Assembly: GCA_021234535.1 (NCBI GenBank) | Contig: CM037840.1 | Location: forward strand, 6,334,835 to 6,398,834 | DNA length: 64,000 nucleotides | Direction of reading: 5' to 3' | DNA from: Stichopus chloronotus | Taxonomy: Eukaryota > Echinodermata > Holothuroidea > Aspidochirotida > Stichopodidae | Shown: piece after piece, positions 34,734 through 46,600 of the stretch | Layout of the letters: every line of letters begins with the position of its first letter | Numbering within the stretch: the stretch's first letter is position 1 | Notes under the pieces: model-generated | What the model was told of the DNA's origin: nothing | What the model saw: only the letters and a program-made list of their open reading frames with translations | The model's database searches: none | Made by a program: the position numbers and the translations under genes

Positions 34734-37700
34734 ATGGCTGTCAGAAGTTTGGTCATATCCAGCGTAACTGTCCTGAGTCGAGTCAAAATCTGGACAAGTC
34801 AAGCAACAAGAACAGTAAGGCAAAGAAAAGTACCAAACAGAATGCAAGCCAAGCCATGGAGCAAAATAAAGAGAACAACAGTAGCTCTGACAGTGAGACT
34901 GTGGGTTTAGTTGCCAGTCACGTGTTTTCTGCTAGTGTTGATGGTTCAAAGAACATTTGGATTCTTGACTCTGGGGCAACATCCCACATGACAAATAATG
35001 AGAGATTATTTAAAAGTCTGACTGTATCTGAATCACCTGGTAAGAGTGTCTCTGGGTGATGATCATGTTGTTGAAGCTGTTGGGTCTGGTTGTGTTGATC
35101 TTGATTTGAATTTGCCCGATGGGAAGGTACAGAAATGTACTTTGCATAATGTGTTGTTTGTACCGGAGCTGACATGTAACCTTTTGAGTGTATCAAAAGT
35201 TGCAGCCAAAGGCAAAATAACCAGATTCAGTGAAACAAGATGTGAAATTCTTGACAATCATATGAAACTAGTTGCTGTTGCAAAGAATGTAGGAGAATTG
35301 TATCACTTAGATTGTGAAGTTAACCTGCAGAGAGTTATTGTGGGCAAAGGTAAAAATGAAGTTTCCAAAGAGAATCTCTGGAATATGAGATTTGGACATC
35401 TAAGTGAGCAAAACTTGAAAAAGTTGGCATCTAGTGGTTTGGTTGATGGTTTTGACTATGACATTGGGAAAACTGTCGGTTTCTGCGAACCGTGTGTTCA
35501 AGGTACGCACCAGCGCAGTCAGTTCCCAACTGCAAGCCAAAATAGGTCTGGTCAACCTCTAGAAGTAGTGCACAGTGATGTTTGTGGAAAAATGAAATCA
35601 CTTGGTGGTGCAGAGTACTTCTTGACATTTATTGATGATCACACACACTATGTTTGGGTTTATGTCTTAAAATACAAAAGTGAGGTGTTCAATAAATTTT
35701 TGGAGTGGAAAGCACTTGTTGAAAAATCATTAGGGTACACATTAAAAACCTTGCGTACAGACAATTGTGGCGAATATGTGTCGAATGATTTTGAGTGCTA
35801 CCTAAAATCAGAGGGTGTTAAACATTAAGTCACTATACCCAAAACGCCTGAGCAAAACGGCACTGCTGAGCGGATGAATCGCACACTTGTTGAGATGGTG
35901 CGATCCATGTTGTGTGATGCAAATCTCCCCCAGCAGTTTTGGGCCGAAGCAGCTGTCGACTGCTGTCTACTTGAGAAATCGTAGTCCAACGAAGGCAGTA
36001 ATTGGCATGACCTCTTTTGAGGCTTGGACAGGTGAAACGCCAAAGGTTCACCACCTGCGGTCATTTGGGTGTGTGGCATATGCTCATGTCCCCAAGGATG
36101 AGCGTCAGAAACTTGATCCAAAAGCAAGGAAGTGCATCCTGCTGGGTTTTTCTACCAAGTCTAAAGGTTATAGGCTCTATGACCCAAAGCGTTTTAGGGT
36201 ATTTCACAGTAGAGATGTTCGTTTCAATGAGCTAGAGATGCACGGAATTGAAAAATCAAGTGGTGATGACATTAAGCCTAGACCTGTGCTTATTGATAGC
36301 ATTAGTATTGATGAGCTGGTTGCTGATAATGAAAACCAGCAACGACGACCTATCAGAGATCGTCGACCACCTGAGCATTTTGGTGAATGGGTAAACCTGC
36401 ATTACCCTGTGTGAAGCGCTAGGTAGTCCAGAAAGGTCAAAGTCATTGGAAGCTATGGAGAAGGAAATGAGATCTCTCCATGACAATGACATTTGGGACT
36501 TAGCAGAGCTGCCAAACGGTAGAAGGCTAATTGAAGCAAGTGGGTGTTCAAAGTAAAAGAGTTCGCTGATGGTACAGTAGAGCGTTACAAAGCTCGGTCG
36601 GTTTCACAAAAATCTGGGGTGGATTATGATGAAACTTTTAGTCCTGTTGTGAGGTTTGAATCAGTTCGAAATGTTCTCGCACTTTCGGTTCAAAGTGGTA
36701 TGAAGGTGCACCAGATGGATGTGACCACTGCATTCCTAAATGGAAACCTTGAGGAAGAGGTATATATGAAGCAACCAGATGGCTTTGCTGTCAACGGGAA
36801 AGAGCACCTGGTTTGTAAACTGAAGCGAGGTATCTATGGGTTGAAACAGTCACCCCGATGCTGGAACGAAACCTTGCATAACCAGTTGATCAAAAAGGGT
36901 TTTGAACAAACAGCAAATTAAGTGATCCGTGTCTCTACACGTCCAGGGAAGGAGAGATGTCGATTGTTGGAGTGTATGTGGATGACATCTTCCTGGCGTG
37001 TAAAAGTGGTCAGCGACTTGCTGAAATTAAGGCTACCCTTGCATCAGAGTTTGATATTAAGGACTTGGGTGAACTTAACTATTTTTTGGGAGTAAATGTT
37101 GATCAAAACTGTAAAAATGGTGAAATATGGATAGGGCAAAAGACATACACCGAGAGGGTTTCTGTAGAAATTTGGAATGGAAAGTGCGAAACCTGTGTCC
37201 ACACCAGCAGAAGCTAATGTGAAGCTTGAGTCGGCAAGTGAAGAGAATGAACTTGTGGATCAAAGACACTACCAATCCATGGTAGAGAGTCTGCTCTACT
37301 TGTCCACCATGACACGACCCGATATAGCCTTTGCAATGAGTAACGTTGCACGATATTTTTCAAACCCCACTAAACAGCATTTTATGGCTGTGAAGCGCAT
37401 CTTGCGTTACCTTAAGGGTACTGTCGAGTTTGGGCTTCTCTACACTACTGTAGGAATGGTTCTAGTGAGATGGTTGGTTATTCTGATGCAGATTGGGGTG
37501 GAGACATCAATGACATGAAGTCCACGTCGGGCTACCTCTTTGAAATGAGTGGAGCGGCTGTCACATGGAGAAGTAAAAAACAATCATGTGTGGCACTCTC
37601 CACTGCTGAAGCAGAGTATATGTCACTATCATCTGCTGCTCAAGAAGCAGTGTGGCTGCGTAGACTTAACTCTGAACTAGGACAGAAACCATCTCTACCA

Positions 37701-37939
37701 ACCTTAATCATGGAGGACAACCAGGCTGCCATGTGCATGACCAAAAACCCAAAATCCATGGACGTGCAAAACACATTGATATCAAATATCATTTTATTAG
37801 AGAGAAACTGGAGGATGGAACAATCGATTTGAAGTATTGTCATACTGAGAACATGATTGCAGACATGCTCACAAAAGGACTCGGTAAAGATAGGTTTGAG
37901 CGATTGAGGCACATGTGTGGTGTCAGGGAAATGGTTTAA
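34727..37939 (+). pseudogene. Ty1/Copia gag-pol remnant
   Basis: Domains in order: a CCHC-like zinc knuckle (34727-34772, with an extra residue between the first two Cys); protease (Asp-Ser-Gly-Ala-Thr-Ser at about 34968); GAG-pre-integrase; integrase core (His-Ser-Asp, Arg-Thr-Asp-Asn, Gln-Asn-Gly-Thr-Ala-Glu-Arg); reverse transcriptase (36545-37200, Tyr-Val-Asp-Asp at about 36977); RNase H (Ser-Asp-Ala-Asp-Trp at about 37480, Glu-Ala-Glu-Tyr, Asp-Asn-Gln, then Leu-Thr-Lys-Gly). The order integrase before RT is diagnostic of Copia. It is broken by frame changes near 35055, 35950, 36410-36545, 37160, 37450 and 37760 and by stops at 35826-35828 and 36919-36921. Confidence 0.88.
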
Positions 37940-38027
37940 CAGTACAGAATCAGTATAATTGAGAAGGAGTTTGAGAGGAGTTTCGGAAGTAAAATGATTT
38001 TACAGTACAACTAAAAGTGAGAAGGAG

Positions 38028-38285
38028 TGTTGGAAAGTACACTTTTGTTGTTAACTGTCTAGATATGATCTTATTGCATATTTAGGAACATTAATTAGTT
38101 TATTACCTGTTTATGACCATACCAGGCACCCGTATAATATATACTATGTAGTGGTAACTGTTTTAGTCTTTATCACTCTCTTCTTAAAATTTCTTCGTTG
38201 CGATAACGTTGATTGTTCGATCCAAGGCGTGATTAATAACAATAAAAGAAACCACTTAAGTTTAATTGGTTTCCACGTCGTTTTA
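38028..38285 (+). repeat. Probable 3' LTR of the Copia element
   Basis: It starts TGTTGGAAAG just after a GAGAAGGAG purine tract, 89 bases after the pol stop, the usual Copia arrangement. An AATAAAAG poly(A) signal lies at about 38242. The right end is not certain because no clear CA terminus or target duplication was found, and the left LTR is absent. Confidence 0.5.
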
Positions 38286-38880
38286 TTTATTCAACTGCTC
38301 TGTAGCGTATGAGTGGAATACATGCGTTAAGATTTATGTAAATGTCATTGTATTTAAATGTAGTGGTCTGAGGGAAAGGAAATATGTCACTTTTATATTT
38401 TTTCACATACTGTATACCATTTTTGGGGAGGAAGTTCAGTAGTACACGCCGTGGTGAGGATACTCCGTCCGGTAGAAGGCGGACCTCAGCATTCATTGCT
38501 TGTAAAAGAGATGAGAAACCACCAACCCACTTGAACTTGGCCACTAAACCAAGTATTCGTTCCGTAAGAGTCAATCGTAAAATTACAGTCAAAGTCGGGA
38601 AGTTTAAGTATCGATATATGTTGTTTTAAAGAGGGATGGGGAAAAGAGAATTTCATTTGTTTGCCTAAGTGATTAAGTTTGGTACTTTTGAGAAAGAGAA
38701 GGGTTGAGGTGTAAGAATTGGAAAAGGGTTATTAGATATCATTTTTTTAAAGGTTGTGTTTAAAGAAAGCATGATTCAGGGAGGAAAGAGTACTAAAATA
38801 ATTTCATTTCAAAGAAGTTATTCTGTTGCTACAAAGTGTGTAATTTTTATTTCTGAGAGGAAAGAACAATTTTATCTTTA
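38286..38880. other. Unassigned, with overlapping open frames
   Basis: A 101-codon open frame on the minus strand (38287-38592) and an 81-codon one on the plus strand (38384-38629) overlap. Neither has a motif I recognise. They may belong to untranslated parts of the flanking retroelements. Confidence 0.25.
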
Positions 38881-38883
38881 ACA

Positions 38884-40090
38884 GTGAGCCATCTCGTGTC
38901 ATTTTCAGTTATACGGTCTTCAAATAGAGGTGAATCCTTTGGATACCAAATATCCAACATAACAATGTCCAATTACCTAGATAAGTTCATCCCAAACCTC
39001 TCAGCTATTACAAAGCCCATCAGAGAATTACTAGAGAATAATGTTGCATGGCATTGGGAGGAAACACAGATCCAAAGTTTTAACAAGGTTAAACAAGTTC
39101 TGAGTCAGACACCTGTACTGAATATTTTGACACAGAAAGGGAAGTGATGGTGTCTGAAGATGCCTCAAAGGAATGATTTAGGAGCATGTCTCATGCAGGA
39201 GGGACACCATTTTAAGTATGCATCAAGGTCTCTAAACAAGTCAGAGCAAAACTATGCTCAGATCAAAAAAGAGATGTTAGTAATAGTTTTTGGATGTACA
39301 AAATGGCACCAGTACATTTATGGTAGAGCCAAGGTTAAAGTGGAAACAGACCATAGACCTCTAGGAAACTTGTTCAGAAGGCCAATTGCCATGATTCCAC
39401 CCGGAATTCAACACATGATGTTAAAACTACAGAAGTATGACTTGGATGTTACATATAAGTCAGGAAAGGAACTGTACATTCCTGATACATTACGTAGAGC
39501 CCCTTGAGCAGCAATGACAAAGTAAGTTACCTAAAACAGGAAACAAAGAAAGATCCTGTGCTCCAGAAAGTAATGTGGAACATAAAGGAAGGGTGACCAA
39601 GTGATAAAGCACAGATTGATCCTGAGGTATCTCCTTATTGGTCATTTAAAGAGGAGTTAACCACTTTAGAAGGAATTACTTTGAAGGGGGAGAGAATTGT
39701 AGTCCCTACATCAATGAGAAAGGAAATGTTAGTTAAGTTACACATGAGTCATCAAGGAATTGAGAAAACAAGTTGAAGAGCCAGAGACTTATTGTATTGG
39801 CCTTGTTGTATGAATGGTCAAATATCAGACATGATTTCCAAATGTTCAGTATGTAATCAAAATGGACCTCTTCAGAGTGTTTAATTCTCAGTATCTAATT
39901 ATTGTTGACTATTTCTCTAAGTTCATAGAATGTGTCTAAATGCTTCAGTGATACCAGAAGTTCAACAGTGATAGATTTAATTAAGTCACAGTTTCCAAGA
40001 TATGGTATCCCAACAACTGTAGTCACCGACAATGGACCTCACTTTCGTAGCCACGAGTTCAAACAGTTCTCCAAACAGTACGACTTTACA
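38884..40090 (+). pseudogene. Ty3/Gypsy pol remnant 2 (RT end, RNase H, decayed integrase)
   Basis: The frame near 38965-39140 is the RT connection (Asn-Tyr-Leu..Lys-Phe-Ile-Pro). After a shift, RNase H follows (39150-39507; Asp-Ala-Ser, Ala-Ser-Arg-Ser-Leu, Thr-Asp-His-Arg-Pro-Leu). Beyond 39507 only decayed integrase fragments are visible, including Thr-Asp-Asn-Gly-Pro-His-Phe at about 40027. It is a different lineage from remnant 1, with different residues at the same motifs. Neither LTR is recognised. Many stops and frameshifts are present. Confidence 0.8.
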
Positions 40091-40129
40091 ATGTGACTTC
40101 TTCACTAAACTACCCACGGAGTAATGAAC

Positions 40130-40640
40130 TTGCAGAACTTCAAGGTGTTCAAGATTTTTTGGTCCAAGTTCCAAATGGGCCATTTTAATAAATCTTGCAA
40201 AATGCCTCTTCTCCTACAGAATGTATGGCATTAAGTTGAACTTGTGTCATGTTCCTACTATGTTAGTAGTTCCTTCTGGTTGTTTAAATAATTGGTCCCA
40301 TATGGACCATTTAATGAGATAATGCAAATGTTTTTTTTCAGCATGTATTGTGTTTTACAATGTGGAAGGATTCTCAAATTAGCATTGTGGTACAGTGAAA
40401 CCTTTCCAGGTGTTCAAGATTCCTGGGTGCAACTTCAGGTTAGGCCATATGGGCCATAAATTATTACATTGTGCAAAGCGATTAGTTATATTACGTTACA
40501 GTGCTAAGGGTTTTTTATTGTAGTATTCGAGTACCTATTCTTATGGACAAAATAGGGGCCACACTTTTGTAGGATGTGATGAATTGTGGATTAACCTTTG
40601 TTAAGACTAAATGATTACAGTTGATTTACAATAATCTTCA
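40130..40640 (+). repeat. Diverged tandem repeat
   Basis: The phrase AAGGTGTTCAAGATT..GGTCCAAGTTC..GGGCCATTTTA (from about 40140) recurs as CAGGTGTTCAAGATTCCTGG..GGCCATATGGGCC (from about 40406), a period near 265 bp. A partial unit with CATATGGACCATTTAATGA lies near 40296. The class is unknown. Confidence 0.45.
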
Positions 40641-40814
40641 CGCCAGGAACCATAGTGCCCTTGGGCCCTACTGCTTTATATCGTAGCACTCAAATTCTTC
40701 ATTGCATTTAATGAAATAGTTTCTTCAGTATACTGAGTGAGTCCAGCATATCAGTTTACAGTACCTATATTTGAACTACAAGGGACCATAGAGCCTATTT
40801 GCTCTTGTTAATTG

Positions 40815-41000
40815 ATTTCATGCCAATTCTGTCCACTTTTAAAGTAGTTATTGTCATTTTTGAACATTGAAAGATATGTTCCTTCCATGGACATTCTGGA
40901 GTGAACATGCAAAAATAAAGAAAAGCTCAAGATCAAAAATTATCTTTTCCTTTTGGTTTCTCCATAGACTTGCACTCACTTCAACCTCCACTACAGGCTG
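40815..41000 (+). repeat. Dispersed repeat shared with 11980-12170
   Basis: Same orientation and phrase order as the copy in the MBOAT intron. The family is unknown. Confidence 0.5.
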
Positions 41001-41398
41001 ATGACACAGTTTCTGCATTAACAGACTAAATGACCTTTGACCTCTAACAAAACAAGTGGCTTCTTCTGAATGAGATCTACCGGGGCATTTCCTCTCCACC
41101 AGAGCAGCAAAATTAATCTTCCTTTCCACTTTTTCCTCCTCTTGCTCTTTATATCATTGGTCATCTCTTCATTTTGGTCATCTGTTGAAACATGAAAATA
41201 ATCTATCTAGTTTAGGGAACTAAAATATCTAATGCAACAAATACTATTTAAAGGTCCAATGTTTATATAAGCAAGTTATCTGGTTTCTATGATGGCCCAT
41301 TAGTGCCACAGAAAGAAAAAAAATTAAACTACTGTACCACAGGGGAAAAAATGCTAATCTGTCATAACAGACTAACTTATCTGTCATAACAGATTAAA

Positions 41399-42882
41399 CC
41401 AGAAAGCCAAAAGGCTTTGTGATTCCTTGCTACATGGTTATATTACAACAAACATGAATTATTCACATGACAAGTATAAGATCAACTGCAGTTATTTTTC
41501 TTGATACACCACAAGCCTTTAACCCAAAATGACCTTTATTTTGGTGACCTAAAATGACCATGACATTTGAAGTCCACCAAAAGCAATAGGGATCACTTAC
41601 CCAAGCCATACAACCCACACATCAAGTACAGTATGAGTATGAGATCAGTCAACATTATCTCTGAGCTCCAAGAAACACACAGTAATCAATGCTGCTTCTC
41701 GTCTTGCCTGTTGTTAGTTGAATCAAATAACTCAACCTTACCTCATCTGAACTCAGCTTGTCTGCCATATTTACCTCAAAATTCTTCATAAATGACCAGA
41801 ATGTTCTTGGGTCTCCATCGTATGGTGGAATTTCTGCCTTAGGTAATTCCAACGCTAATTTAAAACTAAATTTCCTCCTTTAACTTTTTCAATGCTTCCT
41901 CCCTCTCCTCAGTATAATGCTTTTGGCATTCCAACATCCAGCTTTCTGCTTGCTCAAGTGCTTCATCAGACAACAGCCCAGCCAGATCAGCATGAACCTC
42001 TTACATTGCCTCAAATTGGTGCTCTGCCTTTTGCAAATTTTCCTGTATCGACTCTGCGATAATTTCTTCCTTGTTACAAGTATCTGACCCCATGACCCCC
42101 CTTACCAAGACTCGTAAGTTGACCCTAAGTTATGATTTCTCCTCAATATTTTTGCTTCCTCCATCCTTTCCGACATTGTGAAACATGATTGAAAGCACCC
42201 CAATTTGATTGTTAAGAAACCTTGTTCTGCTACCAGCTGTTCCTCTGGATATTGATATTATCCAAATAAATGACAGAACGGATGTTTTTTTTATTTTCAT
42301 TTTTTTTATAAACCACATGACCCCCCATACCAAGACTATCTCTCTGGACAACTTATTGGAGGCCCCTCACACTAGAAGTTACTCACTAAGTTACAAATGC
42401 AGTACTGCAGGGAGCAATCCCATTGAGTTAATTGTGTGCAACAGAATCAAAAACTGAAATTGCACAATGTAGCCCCATATGCATTTGTATGGTAGTTTAT
42501 AATAACCACAATAATGGTGTTTAGGCTATTATTATTGTTTTATAGTGAAAAATTATCCCTTCCTCTCTATTGATAAGCATTAAATTTCACAGGGTCATGA
42601 ATCTGTTCATAACAGACAACCTTATCAAGTTTAAAACAAATCTGACCCACGGATAAGGAACTATGGCAGTTTTAACATTTTTTATGTTTTACCCCATAAC
42701 CTCTTTAATATGCAAGATTTGGACATGAAAAACAATAGGGATCATCTACTCAATAAGGGCAACCTACATGCCAAAAATGAAATTACTCAGAGTTACCCTT
42801 CACACACACACACACACACACATACATACACACACTCGACATCAGGACTGCATAGATTCCCCTGCCTACGGCAAGGAATCAA
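41399..42882 (-). mobile_element. Hairpin-ended element with the same BEL/Pao cargo, copy K
   Basis: On the minus strand it is co-linear with copy G over its full length, from the hairpin near 42857-42882 through (TG)n and the foreign segment to AAAGCC, TTTT, GGCTTTCTGG at 41399. It is 1484 bp against 1554 bp for G. It is inserted in the left arm of the foldback element. Sharing internal cargo and both termini with G shows these are copies of one transposed unit. Confidence 0.75.
41655..42400 (-). pseudogene. Captured BEL/Pao-like 5' piece, second copy
   Basis: This matches the cargo of copy G: LTR end and primer-binding-site-like sequence (near 42220-42245), gag start (near 42176), acidic N-terminal part and the Gly-Asp-Pro..Phe-Trp-Ser-Phe segment (41655-41852). 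It differs by a stop codon in the acidic part and by a replaced stretch at about 42085-42118. Confidence 0.55.
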
Positions 42883-42885
42883 TAA

Positions 42886-43055
42886 AAATTAGGCCACCAT
42901 AATCTGTCATAGCAAATTAAATAATCTATCATAACATATTCAATCTATCGTAACACATTATTTAATCTGTCATAACAGATTGAATAATCTGTTGTAACAG
43001 ATTTTTTAATCTGTTGTAACAGATTATTAAATAATCTGTCCTAAAAGATTATTTA
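42886..43055. repeat. Array of AATCTGT..ACAGATT palindromes, left arm
   Basis: About seven diverged units of 18-22 bases, each able to fold on itself (AATCTGT, CATA, ACAGATT). Two further units lie at 41354-41396, on the other side of the nested element. Confidence 0.8.
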
Positions 43056-43403
43056 GACTATTAAGAATATTGCCATTTTATGGTTACCTTCTAGTTATCC
43101 AACATGGGAAAACCTTTTACACATCTGCCTTGCATGGCATGATGATCACTGAGAGATCATGTAAGTATAGGCCCCATAGCATATGAACTGTTCTGATATA
43201 AAATGAGATAAAAAAAACCCTTAAAATATGTGAGGAAGTTAATCAAATGCAGGGCCTTTGTTGCACACTGTATTACTGTACGGTATAGGTCTAACCATCA
43301 TCATGACGTTGGTAGGGAAGAGAGATGAGGACTTCAGCTCCCTCTTTTGAAGTACTGGTTTATAATGATTCATCAGTTATGGTACCAAGTGGGAGATACC
43401 ATA

Positions 43404-43490
43404 AATAATCTGTTATGACAGATTAAATAATCTGTTATGACACATCAAACAATCTCTTATGGCAGATTAAATAATCTGTTATGACAGATT
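43404..43490. repeat. Array of AATCTGT..ACAGATT palindromes, right arm
   Basis: Four units of AATCTGTTATGACAGATTAA type, in the arm facing the left array. T-rich stretches with CTCTGTGGTAC motifs (43491-43600) follow and mirror 41305-41350. Confidence 0.8.
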
Positions 43491-43616
43491 AGTATTTTTT
43501 TCTCTGTGTTTTTTTTTTTCTCACAGTAGTTTATTTTTTTTTCTCTGTGGTACAGTGCTTAAATTTTTTTCTCTGTGGTACAATCGTTTATTTTTCTGTG
43601 GCACTAATGGGCCATC

Positions 43617-45095
43617 AATACTGTAGGTTTCCCCCAATATTCAACTTTCAATTTTTTTTTCCTTTTTTTTTTTTTTAAATAATGTTCAACACTGAAGACT
43701 GTTCACTTCTGACTCTGTGAGCATACAATACGATGGACTACAGTACTCAAGGATTTGTTCTGTCAAAAAGACATGTCAAGACTGAAATTTACATAACATC
43801 AAGTGAAACTAACTAAAACTGAACTCAATAACAAGTTATTGAACTTTTCTGATGATGAAAAGAACAGCTGATATGTTAAAGGGAATTTTTAAACAACTGT
43901 ATTCTGTACTTTTGCAAAACATTTGTATTCTCTCTAGTTAGGTAATAATATTTTTAAGTGAGACATGCAAAGTGTGACTTTCACCTGAATAAATTTTTGC
44001 AGACATTCTTAAAAACTCCCAGCAATAGAAAATTCTGTCTCTGTCTTTACTTAATACATACCAGTTCTGCAGTACTGTACAGCAACCAAATTCATTACCA
44101 GTAGTGTTCTGATCTAATTTTTTTTATGCAGAATAATTTATGGTATGGAAGATTTATGGCGACATTCTGTTATCATGCCTCATAAGGTTAATGGACATAT
44201 CCACTATCCTGCAAAACTAAATTACTCTGAGGCCCCAGTCTGAAGGCCACTTGATATCTCAGACAGCCTAAGGCAGGGGTAGCCAACCTGTCATGGCATG
44301 CAACCTGTGAACCAAATGCGGCCCACAGTAAGGTTTCATGCGGCCTGCCGTTTGATAGAAACAAAAATTAAAGGAAAAAGGAGTGAACAAAAGGGAGGAA
44401 AGAAATGAGATTATTAGCTGTAGCAGCTAAATGATAACATCTTTCTAGTTCCTGGGCAATTAGGCAATAATTTAGAATCATCACTTGTCTCAATTCCACA
44501 TAGGGATAAAAATATAAGAATCTTCCAAGCTGCCAATCAACCACGCAACAAGAAAGAAGTGATGAAGTTAAATGCACTGGTTTATTGTAAATTAATAATG
44601 CTCTACATAAATTCTTTTCCAGATGGTCTCACGTGACAACAGGAGTAACTGCTGTGCAATTGCATACTGAGATATTTTGAACATACCACCAGCAATATAC
44701 CTAGGTTACAGTACTGATTTCACTTAACTCCTATTGAAAAATTTTTGTTGAGTGATAAACTTCGTTTAAAGTATTTAAAAAACAATTAAAAAATGACAAA
44801 CTTTGTGAATGAATGATAAAGTGCGTCCACAAATTTCCTCCAGCAGAGGTCACGTGTGTCGAAATCTCTAGGAATTTTCAGTGATGTTTATTGACACCAA
44901 ACCGCAAATGTTTACAAGCAAAGATCATTTCGTGGAAACTGTAGTTGTTGTCACACAGTCGTTTCCCACAGTCGTAGCCTTAGTGCTCTCTAACAGTCGA
45001 TTGCAAGCAAGACACTTGCAACTTTAGTGAAAACCAATGTGACAACACTAAGACCAAGTAAGGACAACGATTTCTCCTTCTAAGTGAAGACAAGA
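43617..45095. other. Unassigned, with a possible hAT-like end
   Basis: The sequence CAGGGGTAGCCAACCT (from 44274), followed by AAATGCGGCCCACAG and GCGGCCTGCC, has the look of a hAT-type terminal repeat. No matching right end was found. The rest is unassigned. Confidence 0.3.
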
Positions 45096-45128
45096 ACCCA
45101 GCTTTGGTTCCTTGCATTAAGACTTCAA

Positions 45129-45467
45129 AGGGAAATAAGTCGTTTAGAATATATCAACAGGGCATACAAAGAAAATAACTTTAATCTTTGTATAACCATT
45201 CACTCTCATCAACAAACATCTGCATAAGCTTCATCCCTTCAAAATTTTATGCATGTGATGAGTAAAGGAATATGCATTATTTGACTTTGGAAAAGTTTGG
45301 GTGAACAAATTATTCTTAAGCAACAAATAACTGAATTTCTATCTGTGAGAAACTTATTTCTTGATAAGAAGGCTAGTCCTTCCTTATTTTGAATAATCTA
45401 TACATGTCCGTAAACACTGGTTTTAAAAATATGGTTGTTTTCTCCAGAACAAACACCTTATATCCCT
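45129..45467. mobile_element. TTAA MITE, second subfamily, copy 2
   Basis: 339 bp with ends AGGGAAATAAG and CTTATATCCCT. It is flanked by TCAA (left) and TTAA (right, 45468-45471). It is inserted in copy L; the related element at 15187-16045 lacks it near TTAA 15999-16002. Confidence 0.7.
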
Positions 45468-46334
45468 TTAAACCCAGCCTGATATAAGGAGGTCAGAAAT
45501 TGCAGGGCAGTGGTAAAAATCAAGATCATTTAGCAGCCCTCCTATCATATATCAAAGTTTTTTCATACCATAGAGTATTTTTCTTTTTTGGGGGGTATTT
45601 TGGGGGGCAATGATCAATTGACATTGACTAGGCCCTGATGATGTGGATGGAAATTCCCATCTACTAAAAGTACTATACAGTAGTATTGTGTGCGTACCTT
45701 CTGTGCAGACACAATGACACAACAACTTGCATACTGTACCTGTTCATTTACATTGAGTCGGCATTCAGCACAACCTGTCCTGCTTCCCTTACTTTCATGT
45801 GTTTTCACTAAAATGTCAATAACTTGACCTTAGGAGCATCATGGGAGGGTGGTCTACCGGGATTTTTGGTTAGTCTTAACAAGACCTATCCACACATCAC
45901 AGAAAGGCCACAAAGGTCACAAATGGTCCAGTGGGGTCAACTGAGGTCATCATCTGCACTTTACATAGATGAACAAAATTTTCCATAACACCACCTCCTT
46001 AAAATGACTTTTTGGAGAGATATCAATTACTGCATCACTTTCCGACCTTTTGACCCTTTCATATTAATGAGATTATTATTGCTCCTGTATTTTCTCCTCC
46101 TACCAATCTATTTTATCCTGAAATTGTGTCACCAATTTAACAATGGATACCAAGTTACAGCAAAAAGAAATCCACTTTTTGGCCTCTGTTGATCCCAAAT
46201 GACCTTTAACCTCCACCAAAAACAATAGGGCACATCTACTCAATATCATACACGTACACACCAACTTTGGAAAACATTCACCGCTCAGTTATTGAGTTAT
46301 TGCGTAACATACCATGCATTCTTGTCCGTCTCTC

Positions 46335-46562
46335 ACACACACACACCCACACGCGTATACACACACACACATACATGCATAACACACACACATACACACA
46401 CACACACACCCACGCATACATACATGCGTACATGCATACATGCATGCATGCATACATACATACATACGTACATACGTACATACGTACATACGTACATACG
46501 TACATACATACATACATACATACATCCTTACATACATACATACATACATACACACACACACG
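46335..46562. repeat. (CA)n and (CATA)n/(TACG)n microsatellite
   Basis: About 225 bp of alternating CACA, CATA and CATACGTA units. It is the microsatellite core of copy L. Long open frames on both strands here are artefacts of the repeat. Confidence 0.9.
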
Positions 46563-46600
46563 AACACTCAAAGGTTCCTTTGCTAATGCAAGGAACCAAA

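Larger units (their letters stand above)
41291..43616. mobile_element. Foldback-type element with palindrome-array arms
   Basis: The outer ends are inverted: GATGGCCCATTAGTGCCACAG at the left (from 41291) and its complement at the right (to 43616). Inside both lie an A-rich/T-rich stretch with ACTGTACCACAG motifs and arrays of AATCTGTCATAACAGATT. The left arm is split by a nested element (41399-42882). The middle (about 43056-43403) is unique and non-coding. No convincing target duplication was seen. This arrangement fits a foldback or long-TIR non-autonomous DNA transposon. Confidence 0.65.
45096..46600 (-). mobile_element. Subfamily B hairpin-ended element with nested MITE, copy L
   Basis: On the minus strand the 5' end is a hairpin, GGTTCCTT, loop, AAGGAACC (46573-46597), followed by a long CA/CATA microsatellite. 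The body is co-linear with 15187-16045. The 3' end reads GCAAGGAACCAAAGCTGGG, TTCTTG (to about 45092-45096). A TTAA MITE is nested at 45129-45467. The termini parallel the main family (GGTTCCTTGC against GATTCCTTGC), so this is a related subfamily. Confidence 0.6.

Noticed and set aside
38287..38592. 101-codon minus-strand frame overlapping an 81-codon plus-strand frame
   Set aside because: No recognised domain; it lies between two decayed retroelements and is more likely part of their untranslated sequence.
44274..44350. hAT-type terminal repeat (CAGGGGTAGCCAACCT)
   Set aside because: No matching right end or 8-bp duplication was found, so only a mention in the spacer is justified.
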